A DNA stretch of 64,000 nucleotides from Luteimonas sp. 9C (lineage in GTDB: Bacteria > Pseudomonadota > Gammaproteobacteria > Xanthomonadales > Xanthomonadaceae), in assembly GCF_902506295.1 (NCBI RefSeq), contig NZ_LR733312.1, forward strand, positions 541,064 to 605,063, read 5' to 3'. This document shows, piece after piece, positions 36,138 through 45,167 of the stretch. Position 1 is the stretch's first letter; each line of letters opens with the position of its first letter. Below the pieces are notes generated by a model. That model searched no databases. It was given only the letters and a program-made list of their open reading frames with translations, and was not told the DNA's origin. The translations under genes were made by a program, and so were the position numbers.

Positions 36138-37787
36138 ATGACCGATGCATCCCGACACACCGTGCCGCTGCGGCAGACGTGGCCCGACGATTTCGTCGCG
36201 CGCTACCGCGCCGCCGGGCACTGGCGCGGCGAGACCTTTCCCGGCTTCCTGCGCGAGCGCGTGACGCGCTTTGCCGACGGCATCGCCGTCGTCGGTGGCG
36301 ATACCCGCTGGACCTACGCGCAGCTGTGGGCGCAGGCCGAGCGCATCGCCGCCGGCCTGCTCGCACAGGGCCTCGCATCCGGCGACCGCGTCGTCGTGCA
36401 GCTGGGCAACATTCCGGAATTCATCGCCGTGGTCTGCGCGCTGTTCCGCGCGCAACTGGTGCCGGTCTACGCATTGCCCGCGCATCGCCTGACCGAGGTC
36501 GCGCACTTCGCGCGCAAGGCCGAGGCCAGCGCCTACATCTGCGCGGACCGCTACGAGACATTCGACTACCGCACGCTCGCCCGCGAACTGCAGGCCGAGG
36601 TGCCGGCGGTGCGGCAGGTGTTCGTCGTCGGCGATGCGGCGGAGTTCGCTTCGATCGATGCGCTCGACGGCCCGCGCGACGCGCTCCCGGGCGATCCCGA
36701 CCCGCAGTCGGTCGCCTTCCTGCAGATCTCCGGCGGCAGTACCGGCCTGTCGAAGCTGATCCCGCGCACACACGACGACTACATCTACAGCTTCCGCGCC
36801 AGCAACGACCTGTGCGGCATCGATGCGGACAGCGTCTACCTGGTCGCGCTGCCGGCCGCGCACAATTTCCCGATGAGTTCGCCCGGTTTCTTCGGCGCGC
36901 TGTATGCCGGCGCGCGCGTGGTGCTGAGCCCTGGTCCGGGCCCCGATGCCGCGTTCCCGCTGATCGCGGCTGAGCGCGTGACCTGCGTCGGCCTGGTGCC
37001 GCCGCTCGCGCTGTTGTGGGCCGATGCTGCGGGCAAGACTTCGCACGATCTGTCGAGCCTGCAGGTGCTGCAGGTCGGCGGCGCCAAGCTGGTGCCGGAG
37101 GCCGCACGCCGCGTTGTCGCGGGCCTGGGCTGCACGCTGCAGCAGGTGTTCGGCATGGCCGAGGGGCTGGTGAACTACACGCGGCTCGACGATCCGGACG
37201 AGATCGTGTTGACCACGCAGGGCCGGCCGATCAGCGCCGACGACGAAGTGCTGGTGGTGGATGACCACGGCACGCCGGTCGCCGAGGGCGAGGTCGGCCA
37301 TCTGCTGACGCGCGGGCCGTACACGATCCGCGGCTACCACGCCGACGGCGCGGCGAACGCGCGCGCGTTCACCGACGACGGTTTCTACCGCACCGGCGAC
37401 ATGGTGCAGCGCCTGCCGAGCGGTCATCTGATCGTGCAGGGCCGGGCGACCGACCACATCAACCGCGCCGGCGAGAAGATCTCGGCCGAGGAAATCGAAG
37501 ACCACCTGCTCGCGCATCCGCAGGTGTTCGATGCGGCGGTGGTGTCGATCCCCGACGAATTCCTCGGCGAGCGCAGCTGCGCGTTCGTGATTCCCGGCGA
37601 TACGAAGCCGCGTCCGGCCGAGCTCAAGGCCTGGGTGCGTGGCCGCGGTCTCGCCGCGTTCAAGGTGCCGGACCAGATCGTGTTCGTCGACGCGTTCGGG
37701 ACCACGGCGGTCGGCAAGATCAGCCGGCGCGAGCTGCGTGCGCAGCTGCGCGCGCGTTTCCTCGACGAGCAGAAGGATGCCGGCTGA
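36138..37787 (+). CDS. entE: 2,3-dihydroxybenzoate-AMP ligase EntE
   Basis: ATG 36138 gives 549 residues. The adenylation motifs are clear: '[20 protein letters not shown]' (P-loop-like), '[17 protein letters not shown]' with the Asn that reads catechol acids, '[15 protein letters not shown]', '[10 protein letters not shown]' and '[18 protein letters not shown]', with Lys in '[12 protein letters not shown]'. It activates 2,3-dihydroxybenzoate and loads it on the aryl carrier encoded two genes downstream. The stop overlaps entB. Confidence 0.96.
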   Translation: MTDASRHTVPLRQTWPDDFVARYRAAGHWRGETFPGFLRERVTRFADGIAVVGGDTRWTYAQLWAQAERIAAGLLAQGLASGDRVVVQLGNIPEFIAVVCALFRAQLVPVYALPAHRLTEVAHFARKAEASAYICADRYETFDYRTLARELQAEVPAVRQVFVVGDAAEFASIDALDGPRDALPGDPDPQSVAFLQISGGSTGLSKLIPRTHDDYIYSFRASNDLCGIDADSVYLVALPAAHNFPMSSPGFFGALYAGARVVLSPGPGPDAAFPLIAAERVTCVGLVPPLALLWADAAGKTSHDLSSLQVLQVGGAKLVPEAARRVVAGLGCTLQQVFGMAEGLVNYTRLDDPDEIVLTTQGRPISADDEVLVVDDHGTPVAEGEVGHLLTRGPYTIRGYHADGAANARAFTDDGFYRTGDMVQRLPSGHLIVQGRATDHINRAGEKISAEEIEDHLLAHPQVFDAAVVSIPDEFLGERSCAFVIPGDTKPRPAELKAWVRGRGLAAFKVPDQIVFVDAFGTTAVGKISRRELRAQLRARFLDEQKDAG

Positions 37788-38422
37788 TGGGCCTGCCGAA
37801 GATCGCGTCATACCCGCTGCCCACCCCAGCCGAACTGCCGGCTGCCCGCGGCCAGTGGACGCCCGAAACCTCCCGCGCCGCGTTGCTCGTCCACGACATG
37901 CAGCGCTACTTCCTCGCCGCATTCGCGCAGGACGACGCGCCGCTGGCGCCCGCGATCCAGAACCTCGCGCGCCTGCTCGCGCATTGCCGCAGCGCCGGCA
38001 TCCCGGTCTTCTACACCGCGCAGCGCGGCCACCAGGACCGGCGCGATCGCGGCCTGCAGGCCGATCTCTGGGGCCCGGGCATGCAGGCGATTCCCGAACA
38101 CGAAAGCATCATCGATGCGCTGGCGCCTGCCGACGGCGACCACGTGCTGGTCAAGCATCGCTACAGCGCCTTCCAGCGCAGCAACCTCGAGACGCTGATG
38201 CGCGCGCGCGGCCGCGACCAGTTGTTGATCACCGGCGTCTACGCACATATCGGTGTGCTGTCGACGGCGACCGACGCCTTCCAGCGCGATATCGAAACCT
38301 TCGTCGTCGCTGACGCGATCGCCGATTTCTCGCGCGCCGACCACGACCTCGCGCTGCACTGGATCGCGCGCACCTGCGGCGTGCCGCTGACCACCGACCG
38401 ACTCTTGGAGATGCTGCAGTGA
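37787..38422 (+). CDS. entB: Isochorismatase EntB (catalytic domain only)
   Basis: This 211-residue protein corresponds to the N-terminal domain of E. coli EntB (285 residues). Motifs are 'ALLVHDMQRYFLAAF' (catalytic Asp), 'VFYTAQRGHQD', 'LVKHRYSAFQRSNLE' (catalytic Lys) and 'ITGVYAHIGVLSTATDAF'. It hydrolyses isochorismate to 2,3-dihydro-2,3-dihydroxybenzoate and pyruvate. The aryl carrier domain is a separate overlapping gene, as reported for Stenotrophomonas entB/entB'. Confidence 0.95.
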   Translation: MGLPKIASYPLPTPAELPAARGQWTPETSRAALLVHDMQRYFLAAFAQDDAPLAPAIQNLARLLAHCRSAGIPVFYTAQRGHQDRRDRGLQADLWGPGMQAIPEHESIIDALAPADGDHVLVKHRYSAFQRSNLETLMRARGRDQLLITGVYAHIGVLSTATDAFQRDIETFVVADAIADFSRADHDLALHWIARTCGVPLTTDRLLEMLQ

Positions 38423-38685
38423 TTGTGGACCGCACCGGCCCGTTGACCCTCGAGCGCATGCGCGCCGATGTCGCCAAGCTGATCAGTGAAGCGCCGGAAG
38501 ACGTGCGCGACGACGACAACCTCATGGACCTCGGCCTCGACTCGATGCGCGTGCTGGGCCTGGTGATGGCCTGGGGCGAGCACGGCATCGCGCTGGAGTT
38601 CTCGCAGCTCGCCGAGCACACCACGCTCGCCGGCTGGTGGCAGGTGGTGCAGGGCCTGCAGCGCGACACGCCCGCCGCCGGATGA
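38419..38685 (+). CDS. Stand-alone aryl carrier protein (EntB')
   Basis: This 88-residue acyl-carrier-like protein has the phosphopantetheine attachment motif 'DLGLDSMRVLGL' with Ser42. It starts at GTG 38419 (GTGA overlap with the isochorismatase) and ends in an ATGA overlap with entF. It would carry 2,3-dihydroxybenzoate from EntE to the condensation domain of EntF. No phosphopantetheinyl transferase gene is seen in the window, so it must be supplied from elsewhere. Confidence 0.93.
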   Translation: MIVDRTGPLTLERMRADVAKLISEAPEDVRDDDNLMDLGLDSMRVLGLVMAWGEHGIALEFSQLAEHTTLAGWWQVVQGLQRDTPAAG

Positions 38686-41600
38686 CCGCGACGGCGTCTC
38701 CTGTCGAATCCGACGCCGCAGCGTCGGGCACGGTCTGGCCGCTGACCGAAGCGCAGGCCGGCCTCTGGTATGCGCAGCGGCTGGCGCCGGACAACCCCGC
38801 GTTCAACACCGCGCACGCCTTGTGGATCGATGGCGCGCTGGACGTCGACGCCTTCGTGCGCGCGGCGGACCAGGCCGCCGACGAGGCGCCGGCGCTGGCC
38901 TTGCGCATGCGCAAGACGGCCGAGGGGCCGATCCAGTGGATCGATGCGGGTCACGTGCCGCATCTGGACGTCGTCGACCTGTCGGCCGAACCTTTACCAG
39001 ACGAGGCCGCGCGCGCAGCGATGACGCGCGATCGGCTGTCGCCGGTCGATCCCGCGCGTGATCGCCTCGCGCTGCAGCAACTGTTCGTGCTCGGTAGCGA
39101 GCGCTTCGTCTGGTATCTGCGCGTGCATCACCTCGCGACCGACGGTTACGGCATGGCGCTGCTCACCGAGCGCGTCTGTGCGCTGTATGCCGACGCATCG
39201 GCCGGCGCGGCCTTCGCGCCGCTCGATGGCGTGCGGGCCGAGGACGCGACCTATGGCGCGTCGGAGAAGCGCGCGACCGACGCGGCGTACTGGCAGCAGA
39301 CGCTGGCCGGCATGCCGGCGGCGTCGGGGCTCGGCGGCGGCTTCGCCCATGCCGCGCCCGATTGCCTGCGCCACGTCGAAGCGCTCGATGCGGATTTCCG
39401 TGACGGGCTTGCACGCGCGGCCACCGCGCTCGGCCAGCCCTGGCCGGACGTGCTGACCGCACTCACCGCCGCCTATTGCCAGCGCTTCGGCGGGCAGGGC
39501 GAGGCCGTCGTCGGCGTGCCTTTCATGGGCCGCCTCGGCAGCGCGTCCGCGCGCGTGCCGGCGATGGTCATGAACGTGTTGCCGCTGCGCGTGCCCGCGC
39601 TGCGGGATGCCAGCGCCGCGGATTTCATGCAGGCGATGGTCCGCGCGCTGCTGCGCGGCCGCCGGCATGGTCGCTATCGCGGCGAGCAACTGCGGCGCGA
39701 TCTCGGTCTGATCGGTGGGCAGCGCCGGCTGCATGGTCCGCTGATCAACGTGCAACCGTTCTATCGCCCGACACTGCTCGCCGGCACGCGCGCGTCCATG
39801 GAAATCCTCGGCACCGGCCCGGTCGACGACATCACCCTGGGCTTCCGCGGCGACGGTGTGCAGGCGCTCGATCTGGAGATCGAAGCCAATCCCGGTCTGT
39901 ACACGCGGACCGATGTCGCGTCGCATGCGACGCGTCTGCGCATCTTCCTGGCCGCTGCGTTCGCGCTCGCGACGCAGCCGGATGCGCGGCTCGACGACGT
40001 GCCGCTGGCGACACCGGCCGAAGCCGCGCGCACGCTGTTCGAATTCAACGCCACCGCGCATCCCGTACCCGATACGACCCTGGTCGCGCTGATCGAAGCG
40101 TCGATGGCCGCCACGCCCGATGCGCCGGCACTGGCGTTCGAAAGCGAGACGCTGACATACCGCGCACTCGACACACGCAGCCGCGCACTCGCACAGGCGC
40201 TGCAGGCGCGCGGGGCAGGCGCCGACACCGTCGTCGCCGTCGCATTGCCGCGCTCGATCGAACTGGTCGTCGCGCTGGTGGCGGTGCTGCGCGCCGGTGC
40301 GGCCTATCTGCCGATGGATCTTGCGCATCCTGTGGAACGCCGCGCGCGCATCCTGCGATCCGCGCAACCGGCCGTGCTGCTGGCGCATGCCGACGACGGG
40401 ATCGACTGGCCGGACGATACGCCGCGCTTCGCACCGCGCACTTGGCCGCAGATCGCGGACGACGGCGCGCTGCCGGCCATCGACCCGCAGCATGCTGCCT
40501 ACGTCATCTACACCTCCGGCTCGACCGGCGAGCCCAAGGGCGTCGTCGTCGAGCATCGCGCGATCGTCAACCGCCTCGAATGGATGCGCACGCATTACGG
40601 AATCGATGCGAGTGATCGCATCCTGCAGAAGACGCCGGCGACGTTCGACGTTTCGGTCTGGGAATTCTTCCTGCCGCTGCTGGCCGGGGCGACGCTGGTG
40701 GTCGCGCCGCCGGACGCACACCGCGACCCGCTCGCGATCGCGCGGTTGATCCGTGAGGCCGGCATCACCACGCTGCATTTCGTGCCGTCGATGCTGGCTG
40801 CCTTTCTCGCGGCGCCCGAAGCGCGTGGGCTGTCGACGCGTCGCGTCTTCGTCAGTGGCGAGGCCCTGGACGCGGATCTGCGCGACCGTTTCCACGCGAC
40901 CGTGGATGCCGAGCTGCACAACCTCTACGGTCCCACCGAAGCCGCAGTCGACGTCAGCTTCTGGCCGGCCGCTGCCGACGACAACTCGCGTCCGGTGCCG
41001 ATCGGCTTCCCGGTCTGGAACACGCGGCTGTACGTGCTCGATGCGCGCATGCGCGCGCTGCCGACCGGTGTCGTCGGCGATCTGTACCTCGGCGGCGTGC
41101 AGCTCGCGCGCGGCTATCTGGGCCGCGATGATCTGACTGCCGAACGCTTCCTCGACGACCCGCATCTGCCCGGCGAGCGCATCTACCGCACCGGAGACCT
41201 TGCCCGCTGGCGCGACGATGGCGCCGTCGAATTCCTCGGCCGCAGCGATCACCAGGTCAAGCTGCGCGGCCTGCGCATCGAGCTGGGCGAGATCGAAGCG
41301 GCCATCGTCGCCAGCGGACTCGCCTCGCAGGCGGCGGTCATCGTGCGCGAGGACCGCGCCGGCGACCGGCGCCTGGTCGGCTATCTGCAGCCTGCGTCAG
41401 GTTTCGATCCCGCAACGCTGCGGACAGCCGTCGCCGCGCAGCTGCCGGACTACATGGTGCCGTCGGCCTTCGTCGCGCTCGCCGACTGGCCGGTCACCGC
41501 GAACGGCAAGCTCGACCGCGATGCGCTGCCGGCGCCTGCATTCGAGGCCGGCGCCTTCGTCGCGCCGCGCACGCCGACCGAAACCGCATTGGCCGCCTTG

Positions 41601-42611
41601 TTCGCCGAAGCCCTCGGCGTCGAGCGCGTCGGCGCGGATGCCGACTTCTTCGCACTCGGTGGTGATTCGCTGCTCGCGGTGCATCTGCTGCTCGCGATCC
41701 AGCAACGCGTCGGCCGCGATCCGGGGCTCGGCGCGCTGTTCGCCATGCCGACGGTCGAAAGTCTCGCTGCCGCGCTCGACGCAGGCAAGGGCGACGATCC
41801 CGATCACGGCCTGGCGCCGGTGATCGCACTCGCACGAGCCGATGCCGCGCGTGCGCCGCTGTTCGTCGTGCATCCGGCGGGCGGCATCGCCTGGTGCTAT
41901 CGCGAACTCGCGCGGTCGCTCGCAACGGCGCGCAGCGTGTATGGCCTGCAGTCGCCTGCGCTCGATCGCACGCAGGCGCTGCCCGGCAGCATCGACGCGC
42001 TGGCGGCGGAGTACGCCGACCGCGTCATCGCGCTGCAGCCGGAGGGTCCTGTGCATCTGCTCGGCTGGTCGGTCGGCGGCATCCTCGCCCAGGCGATGGC
42101 TGTGCGCCTGCACGCGCTGGGTCGCCAGGTCGGCGTGCTCGCGCTGCTCGATGCGTATCCCGCCGACGTCTGGCGCGCGGAACCCGAGCCCGATGCCGTC
42201 GCTGCACTGCGCGCGTTGCTGGCGATTGCCGGCTACGACCCGGAGGCCTATCCCGAGCTGCGCACCCGCGAAGCGATTGTCGACTTCCTGCGTCGCGGTG
42301 ACAGCGCGCTGGGCAACCTGCCCGGTGCGGTGCTCGACGGCGTGGTGCGCGCGGTCACCGACACCAATCGTCTCGTGCGCCTGCATCACCACCATCGTTT
42401 CGACGGCACGCTGCTGCACGTGCGCGCCGGCAACGACCACGCCGACCGCCCGCAGCTGCAATCGTCGCTGTGGGCGGCACATGCCGCTCGCGTCGAATCG
42501 ATCGAGTTGCCGTTCCTGCATGCCGAACTGACGGGTCGAGATGCCACTGCGCGCATCGCGCCGTTGCTCGATGCAAGACTGGCGACGTTCGATCCCGTCG
42601 ACATGCGCTGA
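38682..42611 (+). CDS. entF: Non-ribosomal peptide synthetase EntF-like (C-A-T-TE)
   Basis: The 1309-residue single module matches EntF (~1293). Order: condensation domain with 'HHLATDG' at 149-155; adenylation domain with 'YTSGSTGEPKG' near 610; thiolation domain 'LGGDSLLAVHLL' with Ser996; thioesterase 'GWSVGG' with Ser1130. Read by eye, the specificity positions in 'FDVSVWEFF', 'TLHFVPSM', 'VFVSGEAL' and 'NLYGPTEAAVDV' give D-V-W-H-F-S-L-V-D plus the C-terminal Lys, the EntF serine code. It should join dihydroxybenzoyl units to serine and release an oligoester. Confidence 0.95.
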   Translation: MTATASPVESDAAASGTVWPLTEAQAGLWYAQRLAPDNPAFNTAHALWIDGALDVDAFVRAADQAADEAPALALRMRKTAEGPIQWIDAGHVPHLDVVDLSAEPLPDEAARAAMTRDRLSPVDPARDRLALQQLFVLGSERFVWYLRVHHLATDGYGMALLTERVCALYADASAGAAFAPLDGVRAEDATYGASEKRATDAAYWQQTLAGMPAASGLGGGFAHAAPDCLRHVEALDADFRDGLARAATALGQPWPDVLTALTAAYCQRFGGQGEAVVGVPFMGRLGSASARVPAMVMNVLPLRVPALRDASAADFMQAMVRALLRGRRHGRYRGEQLRRDLGLIGGQRRLHGPLINVQPFYRPTLLAGTRASMEILGTGPVDDITLGFRGDGVQALDLEIEANPGLYTRTDVASHATRLRIFLAAAFALATQPDARLDDVPLATPAEAARTLFEFNATAHPVPDTTLVALIEASMAATPDAPALAFESETLTYRALDTRSRALAQALQARGAGADTVVAVALPRSIELVVALVAVLRAGAAYLPMDLAHPVERRARILRSAQPAVLLAHADDGIDWPDDTPRFAPRTWPQIADDGALPAIDPQHAAYVIYTSGSTGEPKGVVVEHRAIVNRLEWMRTHYGIDASDRILQKTPATFDVSVWEFFLPLLAGATLVVAPPDAHRDPLAIARLIREAGITTLHFVPSMLAAFLAAPEARGLSTRRVFVSGEALDADLRDRFHATVDAELHNLYGPTEAAVDVSFWPAAADDNSRPVPIGFPVWNTRLYVLDARMRALPTGVVGDLYLGGVQLARGYLGRDDLTAERFLDDPHLPGERIYRTGDLARWRDDGAVEFLGRSDHQVKLRGLRIELGEIEAAIVASGLASQAAVIVREDRAGDRRLVGYLQPASGFDPATLRTAVAAQLPDYMVPSAFVALADWPVTANGKLDRDALPAPAFEAGAFVAPRTPTETALAALFAEALGVERVGADADFFALGGDSLLAVHLLLAIQQRVGRDPGLGALFAMPTVESLAAALDAGKGDDPDHGLAPVIALARADAARAPLFVVHPAGGIAWCYRELARSLATARSVYGLQSPALDRTQALPGSIDALAAEYADRVIALQPEGPVHLLGWSVGGILAQAMAVRLHALGRQVGVLALLDAYPADVWRAEPEPDAVAALRALLAIAGYDPEAYPELRTREAIVDFLRRGDSALGNLPGAVLDGVVRAVTDTNRLVRLHHHHRFDGTLLHVRAGNDHADRPQLQSSLWAAHAARVESIELPFLHAELTGRDATARIAPLLDARLATFDPVDMR

Positions 42612-42670
42612 GGCCCGGCCGGCATCCATCTACCCGCGACGCGCGCGTCGCATCCCAAGGACCCGCTTCC

Positions 42671-43435
42671 ATGCAACTCACAGGCTTCGACGGAAAGATC
42701 GCTCTCGTCACCGGCGCGGCAGGGGGTATCGGCGCTGCGGTGGTGCGGCTGCTGCAGGTCAGCGGCGCGACGGTGATCGCGACCGATCGCGAGGCGCCGG
42801 TGATCGAGGATGGCGGCACGCGCGTGCGGGCCCGTGCGCTCGACGTCACGGATGCCGCGGCCGTCGACGCGTGCGTGGCACAGGTCGAGGCCGACATCGG
42901 CCCGATCGACCTCGCCATCAACGTCGCCGGCATCCTTTCGACCGCATCGGTCCTCGACCTCACTGCCGAAGAGTGGCGCCACACCTTCGCCGTCAACACC
43001 GACGGCGTCTTTCACGTCTCGCAGGCCGTGGCCCGCGTGATGGCGCCGCGTTGTCGCGGTGCGATGGTGACCGTCAGTTCCAACGCGGCCGGCATTCCGC
43101 GCCAGAACATGGCGGCCTATGCCGCATCGAAGGCCGCGACGACGATGTTCGCGCGCTGCCTCGGCCTGGAGCTCGCGCCGCTGGGCATCCGCTGCAACAT
43201 CGTCGCGCCCGGTTCGACGCGCACGCCGATGCAGACCGGCATGTGGACCGACGCCGGCGGCGAGGCGCGCACGATCAAAGGCACGCTGGAGACCTTCAAG
43301 AGCGGTATTCCGCTGGGCAAGCTCGCCGAGCCCGAAGACATCGCGCATGCGGTGATGTTCCTGCTGTCGGACCAGGCCGGGCATATCGCGATGGGCGATC
43401 TCTATGTCGATGGCGGGGCCACGCTGCGCGCCTGA
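42671..43435 (+). CDS. entA: 2,3-dihydro-2,3-dihydroxybenzoate dehydrogenase EntA
   Basis: ATG 42671 gives a 254-residue classical short-chain dehydrogenase. NAD motif '[15 protein letters not shown]', 'NVAGIL', catalytic Ser in '[15 protein letters not shown]', 'YAASKAA' (Tyr/Lys) and 'PGSTRTPMQ' agree with EntA. It oxidises the isochorismatase product to 2,3-dihydroxybenzoate. It lies 59 bp after entF and completes the set of enzymes from chorismate. Confidence 0.93.
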   Translation: MQLTGFDGKIALVTGAAGGIGAAVVRLLQVSGATVIATDREAPVIEDGGTRVRARALDVTDAAAVDACVAQVEADIGPIDLAINVAGILSTASVLDLTAEEWRHTFAVNTDGVFHVSQAVARVMAPRCRGAMVTVSSNAAGIPRQNMAAYAASKAATTMFARCLGLELAPLGIRCNIVAPGSTRTPMQTGMWTDAGGEARTIKGTLETFKSGIPLGKLAEPEDIAHAVMFLLSDQAGHIAMGDLYVDGGATLRA

Positions 43436-43493
43436 TGATTGCTGCGCGGTGCACTTCCGGTCCACCGTCTTCCCGATACGACAGGCCACGACC

Positions 43494-43919
43494 ATGACCC
43501 CACCAGTGCAGCCCGGCGCCATCCTGGTCGGCGTCGGCGTGATCATCCTTCGCGACGGGCGCGTGCTGCTGGGCGAACGCGCGGGCGCGCACGGCGCCGG
43601 CACCTGGGCCTTGCCCGGCGGCCATCTGGAATTCGGCGAGACGGTGGCCGACTGTGCGCGGCGCGAGGCTCTGGAAGAAACCGGTCTGGTGTTGCACGAC
43701 ATCGCGCCTGCGCCGTATGCCAGCGATGTCTTCGCAGACGCAGGCCAGCATTACGTCACCCTGTTCGTCACCGCCCAGGCCACCGGAACGCCGGCGGTTC
43801 TCGAGCCCGCGAAGTGCCTGGGTTGGACCTGGTGCCGATGGTCCGATCTCCCCGGGCCCCTGTTCGCGCCCTTGCAAAGCCTGCACGCCTCCGGCTTCGT
43901 CCCGGCCGGCACTGCCTGA
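43494..43919 (+). CDS. Nudix hydrolase
   Basis: ATG 43494 gives 141 residues; an in-frame ATG at 43404 would overlap entA and adds an unlikely N-terminus. The Nudix box G-x5-E-x7-REUxEExGU is complete ('[10 protein letters not shown]' through 'REALEETGL'). The protein resembles MutT-like pyrophosphatases acting on nucleotides such as CTP or dihydroneopterin triphosphate. It follows entA by 58 bp on the same strand and may be co-transcribed, but a link to siderophores is not evident. Confidence 0.92.
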   Translation: MTPPVQPGAILVGVGVIILRDGRVLLGERAGAHGAGTWALPGGHLEFGETVADCARREALEETGLVLHDIAPAPYASDVFADAGQHYVTLFVTAQATGTPAVLEPAKCLGWTWCRWSDLPGPLFAPLQSLHASGFVPAGTA

Positions 43920-43998
43920 CGGCGTCCGGACCCGGCCTGCGGGCGCCCGGTATCGACCGCGTTGCGGCATGATCCGCGAAACCGCGCCGGAGCCCGCC

Positions 43999-44358
43999 AT
44001 GCCTGTCCACGCCACCCTCGACTACGTCGAATTTCCCGCCCGCGATCTGGACGCGACGAAGCGCTTCTTCGCAGCGGCGTTCGACTGGACCTTCGACGAT
44101 TACGGTCCCGATTACATCGCGTTCGCCAACCAGGGCCTCGACGGCGGTTTCTACCGCGCCGACCTGCAGGCGCGCAGCGAGGCGGGCAGTGCGCTGCTGG
44201 TGTTCTACAGCACTCGCCTCGAGGACACGCTGGCGAAGGTCGAGGCTGCGGGCGGCACGATCCTCAAGCCCGTGTTCGAGTTCCCGGGTGGCCGTCGTTT
44301 CCATTTCGCCGAGCCGAGCGGCAACGAGTTCGCAGTGTGGTCCGATCCGGTGGCGTGA
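43999..44358 (+). CDS. VOC (glyoxalase/bleomycin resistance) superfamily protein
   Basis: ATG 43999 gives 119 residues; ATG 43969 would add ten. The two babb-repeat halves begin 'LDYVEFPARDLDATKRFFAAAFDW' and 'VFYSTRLEDTLAKVEAAGG', and the end 'FHFAEPSGNEFAVW' is typical of VOC proteins, with a metal-ligand Glu. The substrate is unknown. It is the last rightward gene before the convergent non-coding region at 44359-44888. Confidence 0.9.
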   Translation: MPVHATLDYVEFPARDLDATKRFFAAAFDWTFDDYGPDYIAFANQGLDGGFYRADLQARSEAGSALLVFYSTRLEDTLAKVEAAGGTILKPVFEFPGGRRFHFAEPSGNEFAVWSDPVA

Positions 44359-44494
44359 CCGGGCGGCGCAACGCGGATCGATCGGGAAGCACAGCCGCGT
44401 GCGCGGATCAAGACCATGGATCGGGAGCGGATCCGCGCATGGTGATTTTATGACCACCCCGGAATGGCCCGCTTCCGCAGCGGGTTCGCGCCGC

Positions 44495-44540
44495 TTATCC
44501 ACATCTTTGTCATCCGGGCATCCACACCCGGTGTGGACAA
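44495..44540. promoter_or_regulatory. DnaA-box pair, copy A
   Basis: TTATCCACA (44495-44503) is the perfect high-affinity DnaA box. TGTGGACAA (44532-44540) is TTGTCCACA on the other strand, one base from consensus. A weaker GCATCCACA lies between them. TCCACAC-CCG-GTGTGGA (44521-44537) can also fold as a hairpin. Confidence 0.6.
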
Positions 44541-44786
44541 GCGATGCCGAGCGCGTCCGTGCGCGTGCGTCAAGCGGGGCGCCGTCTCCCGTCGCGCGGG
44601 TGCGGTCGGCGCCGGGATGTCGCGTGCGAATGGACATGTCGCGTCGAAGCGTGCAGCGCAATCCGGGTCAGCCGCCCGATGCACGTCGCGTTGCGCGGAT
44701 CAAGACCGGCGTGTGCCACGCCGGATGCATGTGGCGATGAATTGACCAGCGTGTCGCGGGCCGCACGGGACGCGGGCTCGCGCGGC

Positions 44787-44832
44787 TTATCCACACCTTT
44801 GTCATCGGACCATCCACATGCGGTGTGGACAA
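44787..44832. promoter_or_regulatory. DnaA-box pair, copy B
   Basis: TTATCCACA (44787-44795) and inverted TGTGGACAA (44824-44832) repeat the copy A arrangement, again with starts 37 bp apart and with an intermediate CATCCACA. The bases between the boxes have diverged more than the boxes themselves, which suggests the boxes are selected. Confidence 0.6.
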
Positions 44833-44888
44833 CGCGCCCGCAACGTTTCGGGACCACGCCGTCAAGCGCCGCATCGGCGCGGTCGGGA

Positions 44889-45167
44889 TCAGTCCGTCGC
44901 GTCGCCGCCGGGCTGCGCCAGGGACATCGCGACAGCGCGCCCGCTGTCGGTGAGACGCGCCAGCGTGCGCTCGCCATCCTCGACCGTGCGTACCCAGCCC
45001 GGTCCCTGCGCGTCGCCGATGCGGTCGTCGCCGAGATAGGCGAGGGTGCGCAGCAGCACGCTCATGCGGATGCCGAGGCGCTTGCACAACCGCGGCAGCG
45101 ACATGCCGTCCGGCGCTGCCGCCAGCTCGGTCAGCAGCGCCTGCAGCAGGGCCTCGTCAGCGGACAA
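44889..45167 (-). CDS. Small winged-helix-like protein of the formate dehydrogenase cluster
   Basis: The 92-residue protein looks like a small winged helix: 'LLQALLTELAAAPDGMSLPRLCKRLGIRMSVLLRTLAYLG' gives helix-turn-helix, then 'GPGWVRTVEDGERTLARLTDSGRAVA' gives the wing. Its ATG lies inside the end of the molybdoenzyme gene (11-nt overlap), so it is co-expressed as the last gene of the operon. It may be a regulator or a DNA-free adaptor; function is not known. Confidence 0.75.
   Translation of the reverse strand: MSADEALLQALLTELAAAPDGMSLPRLCKRLGIRMSVLLRTLAYLGDDRIGDAQGPGWVRTVEDGERTLARLTDSGRAVAMSLAQPGGDATD

Larger units (their letters stand above)
44401..44840. repeat. 292-bp tandem duplication in convergent intergenic region, with DnaA boxes
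   Basis: The 530-bp gap (44359-44888) between two convergent genes has no credible gene. It holds two diverged copies of one unit with a constant offset of 292 bp. GCGCGGATCAAGACC occurs at 44401-44415 and 44693-44707, TTATCCACA at 44495 and 44787, and TGTGGACAA at 44532 and 44824. Weaker similarity continues on both sides, with a third partial unit near 44850-44900. Short frames here are low-complexity Arg/Pro/Ala runs and were not called. Confidence 0.85.

Noticed and set aside
44359-44888. Chromosomal origin (oriC)
   Set aside because: DnaA boxes are present, but there is no dnaA, dnaN or gyrB, no AT-rich unwinding region and only four good boxes. An accessory DnaA-binding site is more reasonable.
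44448-44977. Short minus-strand frames in the DnaA-box region
   Set aside because: They are Arg/Pro/Ala/His-rich, lack ribosome sites and follow the repeat unit rather than a gene.
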